Positions 19,709 to 31,600 of a DNA stretch of 64,000 bases are shown here, piece by piece (positions within the stretch are counted from its first letter, which is position 1; each line of letters starts with the position of its first letter). The stretch comes from Phytophthora colocasiae (lineage: Eukaryota > Oomycota > Peronosporomycetes > Peronosporales > Peronosporaceae), in the NCBI GenBank assembly GCA_018806915.1, contig JAGKQI010000079.1:481001-545000 (forward strand), read 5' to 3'. A program made the position numbers and the translations under genes. Under the pieces are notes generated by a model. The model saw nothing but the letters and a program-made list of their open reading frames with translations, had not been told where the DNA came from and did no database searches.

Positions 19709-20394
19709 TGTGTGTGCTTTATGTTTGTTAGCGTGTGTTTTTGCTATTTTGTCGCTTATCATGGCCTTGCGGAATGATTTGCGCAGAGTTGTTAGGGCAA
19801 TACAGCAGGGAGTGGAGACAAAGGAAGAGAGGCTTATGCGGTGATTATGAAGAGGAAGGCTTGAGTGAAGATGAAGAATGGGCTTGTGTGGTGAAGATGG
19901 TAAAAGAAGAAGTGATGAATTAGAGAGTCTGGTGTTCTGGAGGGAAGTTATTCTCCACCAACCATTCCAGTTAGATACGATTTATCTAAATGGAACTGCA
20001 CAATTTAATACCGTCATCACTGCAGAGATGGTAACTTCAACACGGAAAAATACATTTGTGAATTCTTGTATATAGATACATAATTCGGTACGAATCGTAC
20101 TTAATATGAGTACAAGTGTATGTGTCGATACTTAGGCTTGTTGCGGGGAACTTGGACGCAAGTAGAAGGGAGAAAGAAGAAGAAAAAAGTAAGATTAAAG
20201 TTTAAGAAAGTAGATGGCTACTCACTTGAAATTGTCCGGAATTTACAGGATAAATGTGGATATGTAGTGCTTAGATTAGGATAGGCGTCCGGAAAATTCC
20301 CAGTAGTGACTTTTCAGTCGTCATACAATCTTCTATATAAACGCGCCTTAGTGACCAACCGAGAGGAATTCTCAGGACGGCGGTCCTACGCAAG
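19709..20394. other. Non-coding upstream region of the Crypton recombinase
   Basis: No convincing gene. A-rich and GA-rich around 20150-20210. It presumably holds the Crypton 5' end and promoter; Cryptons lack TIRs, so the boundary cannot be seen. Confidence 0.4.
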
Positions 20395-21649
20395 ATGTCA
20401 GCTGAACTTGACGGTTTGCTGCTATTAGAAGCAGAAGTTACAAACGCGCGCGCTAGCACCATTTCGACAAACTCCCGTGCGTCTTATCTGGGCTCTACGA
20501 TTCGGTTCCTACAATGGATGCTTCAACACAAGCGAGCACTAGTGATGGATAGCTTTGCCACTTCTCTACTTTACAATGATCATGGGGTAGCAGACAAAAA
20601 CTCAATTAAGTCTGCATTATCTTCAGCGCCGGCCAACCCTCCCATCCATTTTGACAAAATAACCGCACGAGATTTTTTAACGTGGATTTTTTCGATGAAG
20701 AAAAAGAATGGCGATTTTCATAGCTTTTCTACATACGCAGGGCATCGCTCAGCCTTCTACAACCTTTTTCAGGATTATCATTGCGTCATGTCAGCGGGGC
20801 TAGAACGGGAAATGAGCTCTCACTTCAAGGGTCTTCAACATCAAGTCGCAGCGGCCATTAGCCAGGGTCACGGGCAGATCAAAGTGGGGAAAGATCCAAT
20901 GTCATTTGGATTATACAAGCAAGTCGCAATGGCGATGTTACAGAGCACGTCACGCGAAATGATCTTCGCAAGGACTTTTATGATTTTATCGTGGAATTTG
21001 ATGTCTAGAGCCGCGAATACTGTTTCGATTTGTTATGGTCACTTGGAGTGGCGCGATGATGCGTTATGTGTTTATTTCGCCCACACGAAGAATGACCAGC
21101 GTGGAACACGCCCACGGGACCCGCGTCACGTGTATGCGAATCCTATTTCCCCAGAAATTTGTCCTATACTAGCTCTTGGTAAGGTGTTCTCCTTTGTACT
21201 ACCATCTCTTTTTCTTAGTTTGCTAACAGATACCATTTTCAACAGGGATCTTTTGGGCTACGTATGGATTTGATTCCAGCGATGTACATTTATTCCCGGG
21301 AAATGACGAATATGAGCGTTTTAGAAAAGTACTTAGCAGAGTTTTAAAGGGATCCGAAGTGGCACTAGAGCTTGAGCGACGTGGAATTACTGCTGATGAT
21401 ATTGGAACCCATTCGATGCGCAAAGGAGCATCAACGTACTGTTCATCTGATTCAACGGCGTGTCCTCCATCTGTAGCAGTTCATCTTCGTGCTGGGTGGT
21501 CTATGGGAGGCGTTCAAGACCGTTATCTGCGTCACGATGCAGCTGGAGATATGTTCGTTGGGCGTGCTGTGAGTGGTCTTCCTATTCTACAACCTGATTT
21601 TGCAGCTCTACCTCCTCGGTTTACTACCAGTGACGCCGAAGTCCAATAA
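20395..21649 (+). CDS. Crypton-type tyrosine recombinase with one intron
   Basis: Exon 1 is 20395-21178 and exon 2 is 21246-21649, joined across a 67-bp GT-AG intron (GTAAGG...TTTCAACAG); splicing keeps the frame (LALG then IFWATYGF) and gives 395 residues. It has a SAM-like N-terminal core-binding region (about 20-150) and a C-terminal catalytic domain with R205 (NLMSRAAN), the H-x-x-R pair H317/R320 (HSMRKGAST) and the nucleophile Y355 (GVQDRYLRHD). Tyrosine recombinases cut and join DNA through a phosphotyrosine bond; eukaryotic Cryptons use them to move as circles without TIRs. All key residues are visible, so the enzyme could be active. A further plus-strand frame at 21682-22060 may be a C-terminal exon. 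Confidence 0.88.
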
Positions 21650-21681
21650 GCAAAAGATATTTGTTTTCCAGGTTTACCCCA

Positions 21682-22060
21682 GAGCATTGGATTTGTGGCT
21701 GAATTTGCTTTAGCCTCTCTGATTTACCATGTTGATTTTCTCCGTGATAACCTACCGGACGCACATCCTCTGTTTCAATCTCCACTGTTTACCGACGCCG
21801 AGTTAATACCCTGCCTACGATTACGTGTACAACACGACTCTACCGATGATGAAATGCAGCCAACCGGTGTACCACCGCACGTAAAAATATTAAGTGAACT
21901 TCAATCTGTCCGCAGTGAACTCAAGGAGGCTATTCAATTTCGGAGCGCTGACTTACAAAAAATTACAGAGTCGCAGAATATGATGTATGATCGGTTGATG
22001 TCCGGTGTTACAACTATTCTTGAGGAAAGAGCAATTCAAACTGGCGTTACACTGTTGTAG
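21682..22060 (+). CDS. Possible C-terminal exon of the Crypton protein
   Basis: An open frame (SIGFVAEFALASLIYHVDFL onward) with a coiled-coil-like segment (LSELQSVRSELKEAIQFRSA). An acceptor-like ccccag ends at 21681, and a donor at 21641 (gtccaataag) would join in frame but leave a 41-bp intron, short for oomycetes. Alternatively it is a separate small ORF, or the stop at 21647-21649 is a mutation. The composition fits a continuation of the recombinase, since related elements carry C-terminal helical extensions. Confidence 0.45.
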
Positions 22061-22544
22061 CGGTCGACTGTTCGTGTGTCGAACGCAAGAGATTACGACG
22101 TTCGGAACCCTGAGGAGTGTGTGGGGACTGGCGCCAGCTCACTGCAGGAGATGGGACCAACCACCACCAGCAGATGTGCGCCGTACATGCTGTGAAACCT
22201 TGGATGTGGTTCGCGGAGAATTCGCTGCAGGTGACGGAAGTGTAATAGCTGGCTGGTGGTACACCTGAAGTCGGTTCCCGTGGGGCCTTAGGACCCACGG
22301 GAACCGACAACATGGGCGGCTCCTGGCGAATTGGACGGATATTACATCGACACGATGTGAATGCCATGCCTTAATCGCAGGCGTTGAATGGCGATACAGG
22401 CAATCAAATCTAAAGCAGCAAATAATTTTCTGCAGACAGCCAGAGACATAGTAACAGGAAAACGTCCGCTCCACATCAAGTACAGTAATCGTCATCGGAT
22501 TGAGCTACGATCGGTGATAGCACTAATGCGCCAGGGGGGAAGTT
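22061..22544. other. Intergenic, includes a short perfect inverted repeat
   Basis: tcggttcccgtggggcctta (from 22271) is followed by ggacccacgggaaccgacaa; the arms tcggttcccgtgggg/t and acccacgggaaccga form a strong hairpin at about 22271-22307. No gene seen. It may be a terminator-like structure or the end of the Crypton or its neighbour. Confidence 0.6.
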
Positions 22545-23545
22545 TCACGGTCGTGTGGGTTCGCACAAGAACATGTGAAGACGGAGGACAGGGTTGTGAT
22601 GGATCAACGGAGAGCACTCGCTGAGGTGGATCAGGACGCGGCAGATCTCGCGACGAAGACTGGCGTCGCGTAACGCCTGTCTTTCCTCCATCATCATGAA
22701 TACGCTGAGTAGCCCAGAATCACCTGCTGAAGGAGCTGCAGGGAGCTCAGAGGCCAACTTGTCAAGTATACTGTCGAGCCGGATTCGGCGTTGTGCTGTC
22801 TGGCTCAAAAGACCTGTCGGATTTCTTGGTGATGTAGTGTTAGCTCGGGGTTTTTCCAAGCGACGAGATAACCGGGCAAGCTCTGTAAACGACAGGCCAA
22901 GACGGGGTGTTGCCACCAGCTTGGACGGCGTTGATAGCCTTGCCGGTGTACTGGGCGTATCTCCTCCAACATCTCCTCCAACAACATCAATTTCGGGCGC
23001 AGCAGGAGAATGAAAAGGACTGTCATCCCCATCAACAAAGGTTTCGTGACCGACAGGTCCGTTCTCAACAGCAACATGGTTTGAGATTGACATAGCATCG
23101 CCTTCGTTGCCACCGAACGCTCCTCCCGGTGCTCGTGTTGGATGTTCTCCAGTTCCAGCGTCTTCAGAATCATCATCGTGAAGCGTCGTGACAGCACACC
23201 GGGCCTCAATCAGGCAGAATACCCGCTTTGCACGTTTCACATCAGGCGGGCATTTAGGATCTCCAGTGGGTTTTCTTTTGTTCTTCAAACCGAGGAACTT
23301 GCGCTTTAGACTCTCCCCGTCGTGCTCAGGCCAGCTATTAGGAAGTTTAGCGTTGTAGAGAGCAGCAACGTTGCTTCACTGCTCGGCACCAAAAGGCAGT
23401 CGTTCTTCAACGATGTCAAGCATTCCAAAGTCACAGTAGGTAAGTAGCCAGATCAATGCAGTTTCAAATACGAAAACGCGACGTACGATTTACCTCCGCT
23501 TGAACGAAAGCTCTTCCCTTTCGTTTTCTTGCCGATGCTGGACAT
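22545..23545 (-). pseudogene. SANT/Myb-like DNA-binding protein of transposon type, stop in key helix
   Basis: From 23420 to 22545 the frame reads MLDIVEERLPFGAEQ, stop, SNVAALYNAKLPNSWPEHDG and then ESLKRKFLGLKNKRKPTGDP, followed by PPDVKRAKR. This matches a SANT-like domain common in oomycete proteins, where three Trp-spaced helices bind DNA. The stop (TGA, 23376-23378) sits where a conserved Trp (TGG) is expected, so a single G-to-A change accounts for it. An upstream ATG at 23543-23545 with a basic start (MSSIGKKTKGKSFRSSG) probably marks the original N-terminus, but the link is broken and no splice acceptor is visible. The rest is Pro/Ser-rich with a helical end (FMMMEERQALRDASLRREIC). 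Such proteins are common partners or relics of DNA transposons. Probably non-functional. Confidence 0.65.
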
Positions 23546-23577
23546 GCTAGTAGAGAAGACGAGAGTAGGTATCAGAC

Positions 23578-24994
23578 CTAGCGCGGTCTGATCAAGACGA
23601 AAAGTGAGTCCTTCCAGTGACCCGCGATGGCGCTCACCAGTAGCCAGTGGCCTAGGAGTGTCCTCGATACAGCAGAGAGAGAAAGAGACTCTGCATCGAA
23701 TTTATCATCCTCGACACTGCTGTCACAAGTAAGCGAGTCAAACACAAGTTTGATCAGACGGTTTTTCCGTCTTACCATCCTTTGTGGCTGATTTGTGTTC
23801 GATTTGCCTCGCTGTCTGTGCTTGGTATTTGCTGCCTCGTATATTTTATCTTGCGAGGTTTTTGGAAGTCACCCATTTGCTTCTCCAATTTCTGGTTGGA
23901 TTCCAAAAATATGCAAGCGTCTGCGTAGGTTTTCCAACTTCGAAGCCGAGGGTGGCCTGATCATACTGTGCCGCTCTGCACTCCACTCAACAGATCGGAC
24001 CGGGGATAATCGGATCGTATTGCACGCAGCAATGCGATGAGACGGCGTCACCACTCGATCTAGATAGGCCTGAAAAACTGAGTTCGCCGTGGTCTCACTT
24101 TCAAAACACAGCCGGAAAGCGAATCTCGGCTCATTGGTTAGCGGGTCGATAGGACACACATGCTATTGCCGGCCATTTCCCTCCATGTGGTGCCTTAGTC
24201 CCGTGTGATACCACAAGTGCCTCCATTGCACCCAGTCCGTAATCATCGCATGAAGATCGCTAGCTGTACTCGAGCTTAATGAGGTCAAGGTTCGACTGTT
24301 TACGCCCAGTGAAGTCGGAGGCTACCCAGATAACGGATCCTAGTACTTTCATGTATCCCCTGCGCAATAGTTTCCATAACTCCCGGTTGTTGGTCTTTGG
24401 TCGTTCGAGGAGAATGGTAAGTTTTCCATCGATGGAGGCCAGATCGCTACAAAATTGAACGCCTTTGGATCCACATACTTTGACAATACTAGTTGATAGT
24501 TCCCGTAAACCCCAATAACCACGTTCTGGGATGGCAACAGTGGGTTCGTTGTTGGAAAATGCGACCATTATGTTCGTTGAACTGAATCGCTCTTCAAAGG
24601 CCTCCATTCCGATTCCGAGTGCTCGTGCTCGAGAGCCTTGTCGTCTTCGTACTCCTCCTCCAACATCACATAGGAGTCCTTGTCACCCCATCCGTCTGGA
24701 CCAGGATGCGGGTTACCCGAACATGGAGACGTTCTACGTTGCTCCATACTCTGATCCTCTTCTTCGAGGGAATCTCACGGTCTCTCTGCCAGTGCTCCTG
24801 TTGTACTTCGACTCAATTGGCCTATTGAGCCTTGTTTCACAGTTGAGGCGAAGTCTGATCCTTCTTTCCTTCCTAACGCCTTGCTCTGGGTGGAGACGCT
24901 TTGAGCCTTCTGCGACGCAGGCTACGCACGCTTCTCGCTTTCGGGCTTGAATTGGTAACTTCCTTCGGCATCTTCTGAGTTCGGCGAGTTTCAC
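23578..24994 (-). pseudogene. Decayed coding relic, family not recognised
   Basis: Minus-strand protein-like blocks in shifting frames: an acidic block near 24620-24710 (LEEEYEDDKALEHEHSESEW), a 115-codon block at 24260-24607 (VAFSNNEPTVAIPERGYWGL...), a 96-codon block at 23869-24159 (FAFRLCFESETTANSVFQAY...) and one at 23578-23778. They are separated by stops and frame changes. I see no zinc knuckle, DDE or RT motif and give no function. Confidence 0.3.
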
Positions 24995-26729
24995 ACCGAT
25001 GCTCCACTACCTTGACCATTGGGTCGTTACTCTGGTAACCGTTTCTTAACTTCATTCTCGGGCAAGCAACCGTTCTGGTTTCTCTGCACCTGTTCTTCTT
25101 GTTGTGACTCTCCTAATTGCGGAACTACTACTTGTGCTCTTGCTGTACGTACGCCGTGTACGCTGATCTTGACCACGGGCTAATGTTTATACTTGTCTGC
25201 ACGTCCGTGAGTATGCTTGAACCGCCGAGGCTGCCACCCTTGATTCCCTCCTCGGTCTGTTGGATGGTTAACGGTTTCACTTAGGCACCTGCTGGCAAAT
25301 TTGGGAATTGCCGCCACAGTGGCGTGGTCGATCACCGTGTGTTTGGCAAATTTACACTAACGAATTTCGTTAGTAACGAAAGCAATAAAGATACAGTACT
25401 AATATTTCACCTTCGTTGATGCCCTCAAGACAATTGAATATCTTCAGTTCTCTGTAGACGGCTGCTTTGGTCTGTACTACAGAATCTGTGACATTAGTAT
25501 AATTAAGACAAAGTCCCCAATGATCTTACTCCTTATTACCCTGTTTAAAGGGTTAACCCTTTAGCGCACATGGATGCATTCTGCTGCCAACGACAGTCTT
25601 TGCAAAAGTGGATAATGTTTGGACCCACTCGAAGGGAGCAGAATGCTACGATCGAGTGGGAGGGTCGCGTAAACTCTACCGTGTTTTGGTACACGGATAT
25701 CTCGTTTTGGCATTATGATATCATCCAATTAGATGGCAGAGAAAAATGAAGCGGTAGGCATACTTTATGTTTAAAGCATCAATTTCTCCAGAATCTGTTG
25801 AAATTTACCAATAAATGACTGATTCGGGAATGCTCAGATTGAAGTTAGCAGCGACACGAGATCTTTCAAAAGCCAGTCCTTGAAGTGTGTTCGCTCGTAG
25901 TACGAGTCGTACATGTACTGTATGCACCCCCTGGTGGTCAATCTATAACAGGATTGCCTTCCTGACGAAAGCTTCTGAGTCTATCACCCAGGTCAAGGAC
26001 AAGCTGGTGCACCTTTTCGACATGGTCGACAGTGTTCAAGACTCGAGTTCAGAACGTGGCTCTAAACAAACATGATCACGACGATGTTATGTCATGGAAG
26101 GAGCTGAATGAGCGATGAGAGAGCACTGCTCTCTCAGATCATCGACATGAGATGGCGGTCTGGATCACTTTATGCAGTGCAGTTACCGCAGTATCGCGAG
26201 ATTGATCCGAAACCAATTCAATATCATTATGCTGTCAGTGCTGTCACTCAGGTGACAAGACGGCAGTTCACATACTTACATACATGTCAGTGCTGTCGTA
26301 TGTTACATTGTGAATTCGTTATTGTTTAATCAAAGTTAACTCAAGATATTTGACCCAACGCATAATTACTAGTTTTGTGAAGGATATCGTTCTGTTTTCC
26401 AAGACTGGTAGTTGTTGAAAAAAGTATTCATTATCAGCTACATGAACTACAGATGTGAGACCTACGCCATGTCTGGTGCACAAGCTTCAGAACATCTGCG
26501 CGGGTGCTGAAAAATATATTTTCAAATTCATGGTTTCAAAACGATGCAACCAATTATGGTTTTGCGCCAATAGTGTACGAGCAAAGGGAGTCAAACCGCG
26601 AAATCGCATATGCCTTCTTCAGCGGAGGAACACCGTTCGTGCTGTCGTCATTGACAGGAACGGCCTGAGATCCGTGTAAAACAATGGCGCTCTTCATCCA
26701 GTCAGCAATTCCACAAAAAGGGAGCAACG
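24995..26729. other. 1.7-kb gene-free flank of the retrotransposon insertion
   Basis: No gene recognised; short frames at 25887-26075 and 26455-26679 lack motifs. Contains palindromic words such as actaacgaatttcgttagt (about 25356). This is the pre-insertion sequence on the left of the tandem gypsy element. Confidence 0.4.
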
Positions 26730-26733
26730 GAAA
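26730..26733. repeat. Target site duplication gaaa, left copy (right copy 59333-59336)
   Basis: The four bases directly outside LTR1 and LTR3 are identical (gaaa). Ty3/gypsy elements usually make 4-5 bp duplications. Four bases could match by chance, but their position at exact TG...CA ends supports it. Confidence 0.7.
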
Positions 26734-28400
26734 TGTCGCGAAGTCGGTGAAACTTTGGTCGCGGAGCAGGGGGGCGTATAGTGAACCCTAGTTATACGAC
26801 TACCGAAAAAGGGTTTTTTCAGAGCCGTACAACGGTAGGTTGGCGTGTGGTACCTTGCGGTATCCTCGTGGGTTCGTTGTCTTCGGAAATATGACCCTCG
26901 CCGGAGTCTGAGAATGTGTTGTGAAGAGAGGTTGGGGTTCCCTTGGAGTCTGGTGTCGGTATTCAGGAAAATCCTTCCAGGAGCGTTCGGGAGTCGGAAT
27001 CTCTGGAAACCAAAGTGTTTTCCAGGAAGTCGGCGGTCGAAAAGAGGTTAATATACCAGAGAAAAGTCGGAATTCGGTGTCTGAATATCACAAATCCAGA
27101 ACCGAGATACCTGACTTTCAGAGATAAACAACCAATATACAGAGTTCGAAAATATACAAATATATACAGCCGTTCTTATTCTTTCTAGGCCCTTGAACGG
27201 TGGGCTAACACTCCAGGTCAACTAGGGACTTACTACCAGACACCTGGTCTGTCTGGTATCCCTTTACGTTCGCGCACCACCCTCTAATATAGAGGGAAAA
27301 TATAAACCAATACAATCGGCTATATATAACAGTCTACCTTGCACTCTGAAAACGACTGTCTAGTTTCCAGAGCCTGTCCAAACGATCAATATGAAATGGG
27401 CTACCGCTAGAGACAAAACAAACGACCCAACTAGGATATGGAATAGGCGGGTCCTTTCAGGTCTCTACGTTACCTGATCTCCACCTAAGGGGATTGAATT
27501 TGGTGGAGATCACACGACGTACGTGATGACGTAGTGGCTTGAATACCTCTCAAGCGGACTTGTGCAGTAGCAAGCAAATTGAACTCTGTTTATCGTTTAT
27601 CTTCCTCATAACTATCATATATCTCTGGTAACTCTCTTCTTCTTGTCGTCTTTTGCGTCCTTTATGCAGTCAGTCGTCATATCTCAGGTACTCTTGGTCT
27701 TTGTATACATCTGGTACTTTAACTTGGTCTCAGTATGCAGTCTGTGCAGCCGATCTCGATGGGTTGACAGGTAGAGACGTCATTACGGGGATGTGCAGGT
27801 CAGTAATCACTTGAATGCGTGACTTGAACTTGGGTTCACTTGGTTTCAGTATGGTCTTGAATCTTCGGTGGTTTCAGAGTCTGATATCACTTGGTTTTCA
27901 GAGTCTTAGTCACTCAGAGTTAGAGATACCAGAGTTTTGAGTAAGTAACCAGAGTACGGAGCACCAATGCTACAACGTACACGAAGATCTTGGGGGTTGC
28001 GCGGGTGCGCGGCGTCCAGCGTGCGATACTTGGTCTCTGCGGGTATATGTTGTGAATCCTTGAACCATCCATCGTCGCGCTGGACGGTAACGGGATGAGG
28101 TCTCTCAGAGATACGTTCTTCTGAGAGACTTTCCGCCAGAACTTAGGCACTCATCGTCAGGAAAGTCCGGTGACCAGACAGAGTGTAGTTGACCTTCAGA
28201 GTTGTGCACACTCTGAAGTACACTTCTGGTCCTTTGGGCCCCTTTACAGTCAGGCGAAGGTTTATCCACAATCTTCCACAGATGTCGCACGGGTGCGGCC
28301 GCGTCCCAAAGTCCCTTTCGCTTATAACCCATAGTATAACCAATCACATCGTAACGTAATATCCACCTGTCGCTCGAAAATCGGAATTAACATCATGTCA
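26734..28400 (-). repeat. LTR 1 (3' LTR of copy 1)
   Basis: In element orientation it starts TGACATGATG and ends CTTCGCGACA, the TG...CA form. It is 1667 bp and nearly identical to LTR2 and LTR3. It is dense in the words CAGAGT, TCAGAG and TTTTCAGAG. Small reading frames in it (for example 27920-28150) are not supported as genes. Confidence 0.92.
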
Positions 28401-28412
28401 ACCGCCCCTCCT
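28401..28412 (-). other. Polypurine tract candidate, copy 1
   Basis: AGGAGGGGCGGT on the minus strand directly abuts the 3' LTR, as needed to prime plus-strand synthesis. Copy 2 has the same at 43864-43875. Confidence 0.65.
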
Positions 28413-28613
28413 GGTCACGATCCATCAGTGCGGAACTTTCTCCAAGCTGTGTATCATGGCCAGGCCTATCAAACATTCTGATAGACGGTTTTCAGAGCGT
28501 AGCGTAGCTGCAACTCTTTGTCAGTTACCTGGTTTTCAGAGTCTCTGGTGTCCCGTCGCACAATCTGATTCTCTCAGACTCAGAAACTTGAATTTGACTT
28601 GCCAAACAGGCGA

Positions 28614-28626
28614 TCATTTTCAAAAC
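28614..28626 (+). promoter_or_regulatory. Inr-like element of the antisense gene, copy 1
   Basis: TCATTTTCAAAAC resembles the oomycete initiator. It lies 16 bp upstream of the ATG at 28642, about the same arrangement as the chromodomain gene at 18510. The same element is at 44077-44089 in copy 2. Confidence 0.5.
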
Positions 28627-28641
28627 TCCGTCCTTTCGCTC

Positions 28642-31600
28642 ATGACTGAGGAAACGAACGCTTCTCTGAGCTTAAACGCCCCACCGAATGGGGCGGCAGG
28701 CGACGCCACAGGCACTTGTCCTGCTTCGGCAACTGCCAATATGTCGCAGGGTGGAGATGTTGGTTCGGCCACATCGCCAGGTGGCAGCCCTAGCGCCCCA
28801 GCCCATGCATCCCAACCTACCGACTCACAGGTCGATGGTCCGACTGAGGATCTTCCTGGTGATGACATGAACTCGGCCGGTGTTGGTGATCTCGCCACCA
28901 GTGGTTTCACGTGGGAATCTCACTCTGAATTCTCTGAGGGAACTCCTGGTGTCTTCAGACCGCGAGCCTTTGGTGCCCCACGGCTTTTGTCTACGGAAGA
29001 GGTCGATCGGCTGTTTCGTCAGGGTCTGGTGACAACCACAGGGGATCAAGTCACGGCGTTGGGGGACTCTGATGTTCCCCAGAACTATATCGCTCCCAGC
29101 GTGAAGCCAGAGGGACGTGCCTTTCTGGTGAGTACCCCCGCGCGAGCTGAAGACTTCAGAAGAGGGCGCCACATAGCGAATGCGTACGGTGGCCCCTGTG
29201 TGCTCGTGGGTTACGAGGCACTTACTGATGAAGACCTCCGGGAGCTGGAGCGAGTGATTCCAAGCTTCGACCCCACCGAAGTTGTGTCTCCGTGCGCCCA
29301 GACTCCAGACGTGCGTACTCTGGATGCTTTGACGTCGTCTGTGGATGTTCGCCGGGAACTGGGGTCTCTGGTTTCTCATGTCTCTCCCACTCGGCTTGCC
29401 GAGAAAGTTTTTCGGACGGCCGGATGCTTAAAGCTTATGACTGCTGCTCACCGTCGCCTTCGGGAACGCGTTGGTTCTCAGAACGGTGTCGCCTTGATTG
29501 ATGCTGCAGCAGCGCGCTCTGAATGCGAAGAAATCAAGCGTGAGTGGGTACTGCACTGTCAATACTGGAAACACGAGCTTAAGTGTGCCCAGCAAGACGC
29601 CGGTGCGGTAGAAGAACGCATGACTTCGGAGATTCAGGATCTCAAAGCTCACTACCAGGACCAAGTGGAAGCTCTGAAGTCGGACAAGGCAGTTCTGAAG
29701 TCCCAAGTCGCTGATCTTCAAGCACAGGTCTCGATTCTGAAGTCGCGTCCTGAGGTCATGCCCACAGATCCGTGGGGTTCTCAGAGTTCTTACAAGAGAA
29801 TTCTGAAATCTCTGGTAATTGGGATCGGCTCCATGACCTTCTGGTGTCATACCAAGAGGACACCATCGTCCCTGATAACTGGACGACTATCATCAGCGTG
29901 ACAGCCTTGGACGCGCGAAAGAAACCCGTTCCTGACTTCAAGAAACGGCTTTCTGAGGAACGAGCTCGTCAGGCTGCTGAGAAGACCGCGAGGACCTCCA
30001 GAGTTCTGGATCTTACTCATCCAAGTACTGAAACCTCAGAGTCCAAGAGCGAGAGCCCACGGTACCTGTCATATCCGCCGAAGCCCCAGACTCTGAAAAC
30101 ACCTCCGAAGCGACCGCTCAAGTGGGACTCCAAGAATTTGCAGCGTCGCCCGTCCGGACACAAGCCCGTTGAAGAATCGGCGCTTCCGGCGAATGCAGAT
30201 TCTAAGGTGGCAAAGTCTGAGGTCCACAAGAGACTCCTGGTGACGTGGTCTGGAAGGAAGTTCGACCCGACCTCCGCCAAGCCCTGCTATCTGGGATCAA
30301 GTATGATAAAGCCATGGAGTGGTTGGCATCGGATAAAGCGGCTCACAGTCTCTTCAGCAGTCCGGCTCTCATTCAGATGTTGGTGAGCCTGGTATTCTCT
30401 CGTCGCCTGGATGCTACTCTTTGGGCCAAGTACGTCCCTGAAGTGTATTACCAGATGGCCGACGAGGTGGTGGATCGTCACATCTCAGCTGGTACCGAGC
30501 CTGCAGCCTGGGGTGATCTGGATGGTCACGTAAATTATCCAGAAAGTGATGTCGAGTCCACCGCCGACAACCCCAAGGACGATCCGGATTACAAGGATTC
30601 TGGTGTGATCGAGTCTGAAGACGAAGATGACGACGAGAGCTCTGATGATGGTGAGTCTGACGACAGCGATTCCGAGAGCGACAAGTCTGAAGACAAGAAG
30701 TCTCAGGACCAGAAGTCGGGGAGCAAGAAGTCTGGGAGCAAGAAGTCTGGGGACAAGAGGTCCGGGAGCAAGAAGTCCGATGACCACCCGCGTCCTGGCT
30801 CTAAGCGTCCCCGGGACTCTGATGACAACTCGGACTCTGATTATGGGCCTATCATCCCTACCAAGAAGTCCAAGAGAAGCCTTGCGTCCATAAAAGCCCA
30901 TACCAGTCCCAAGTCCCGTCCGAAGTCCACCAGTGGAAGTGGATCGAAGCCCAAGAGTTCTTCTGGGAAGGCACGTAGTCTGGTATCCAAGCCCTACAAT
31001 TCTCTGACGGTCAAGGAGCTCCAGGTGGTGGAAACACCAGACTGTGAAGCATCCTCCTGGTTGTACTATGGTATCAGGGTACAACGAGTGAGCTCTACCA
31101 AGACCACCACTGGCCAGACATTGGGTTTTCCAGACTACGAGGTGCACAAGCACTCATGTGCCATCCTCAAGAAGCGCTGGGACTCTGAGCGGTACTGTGC
31201 AGTCCTCCGCAAGAAGCGTGCCCCTTGGAAAGTCATGTTCGACAACCGATTCTCAGAGTTTTACTTCCACAAGCGGGAAGAACTGGGGCCCATGGTGTTG
31301 GCTGACGTGGAAGACATCGTGCGCAGCATGAAGAAGCATGCTCAAGCCTTCTGGGAGCGTACGCATTGGGTGACCATGGATGTTGAGGCTGACGAAAAGT
31401 CTGCGGAGCTTCACAAGTACCGGTCCATGCGTCGAGCCGCCATGATTCGTCAGCACAACGCCCTCATCCGAAAGGTCCTGGGGCACAAAGATTTCCCAGA
31501 GTCGCTGCTTTCAGAGCCTGGCATCTGGGTTGTCCCAGACAAGTCCTGCCCTTGGATCTGGCAAGATCCCAGAGTCGCAGAGCTGGGGGGTCCCAAGTGT

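Noticed and set aside
16200..19710. TIRs of the second MULE (acataaagca words near 16290 and 19715)
   Set aside because: Only about 10 matching bases, no target duplication found.
30485..31153. 222-codon minus-strand frame (and 45950-46618)
   Set aside because: Shadow of the Ser/Lys-rich antisense gene on the other strand.
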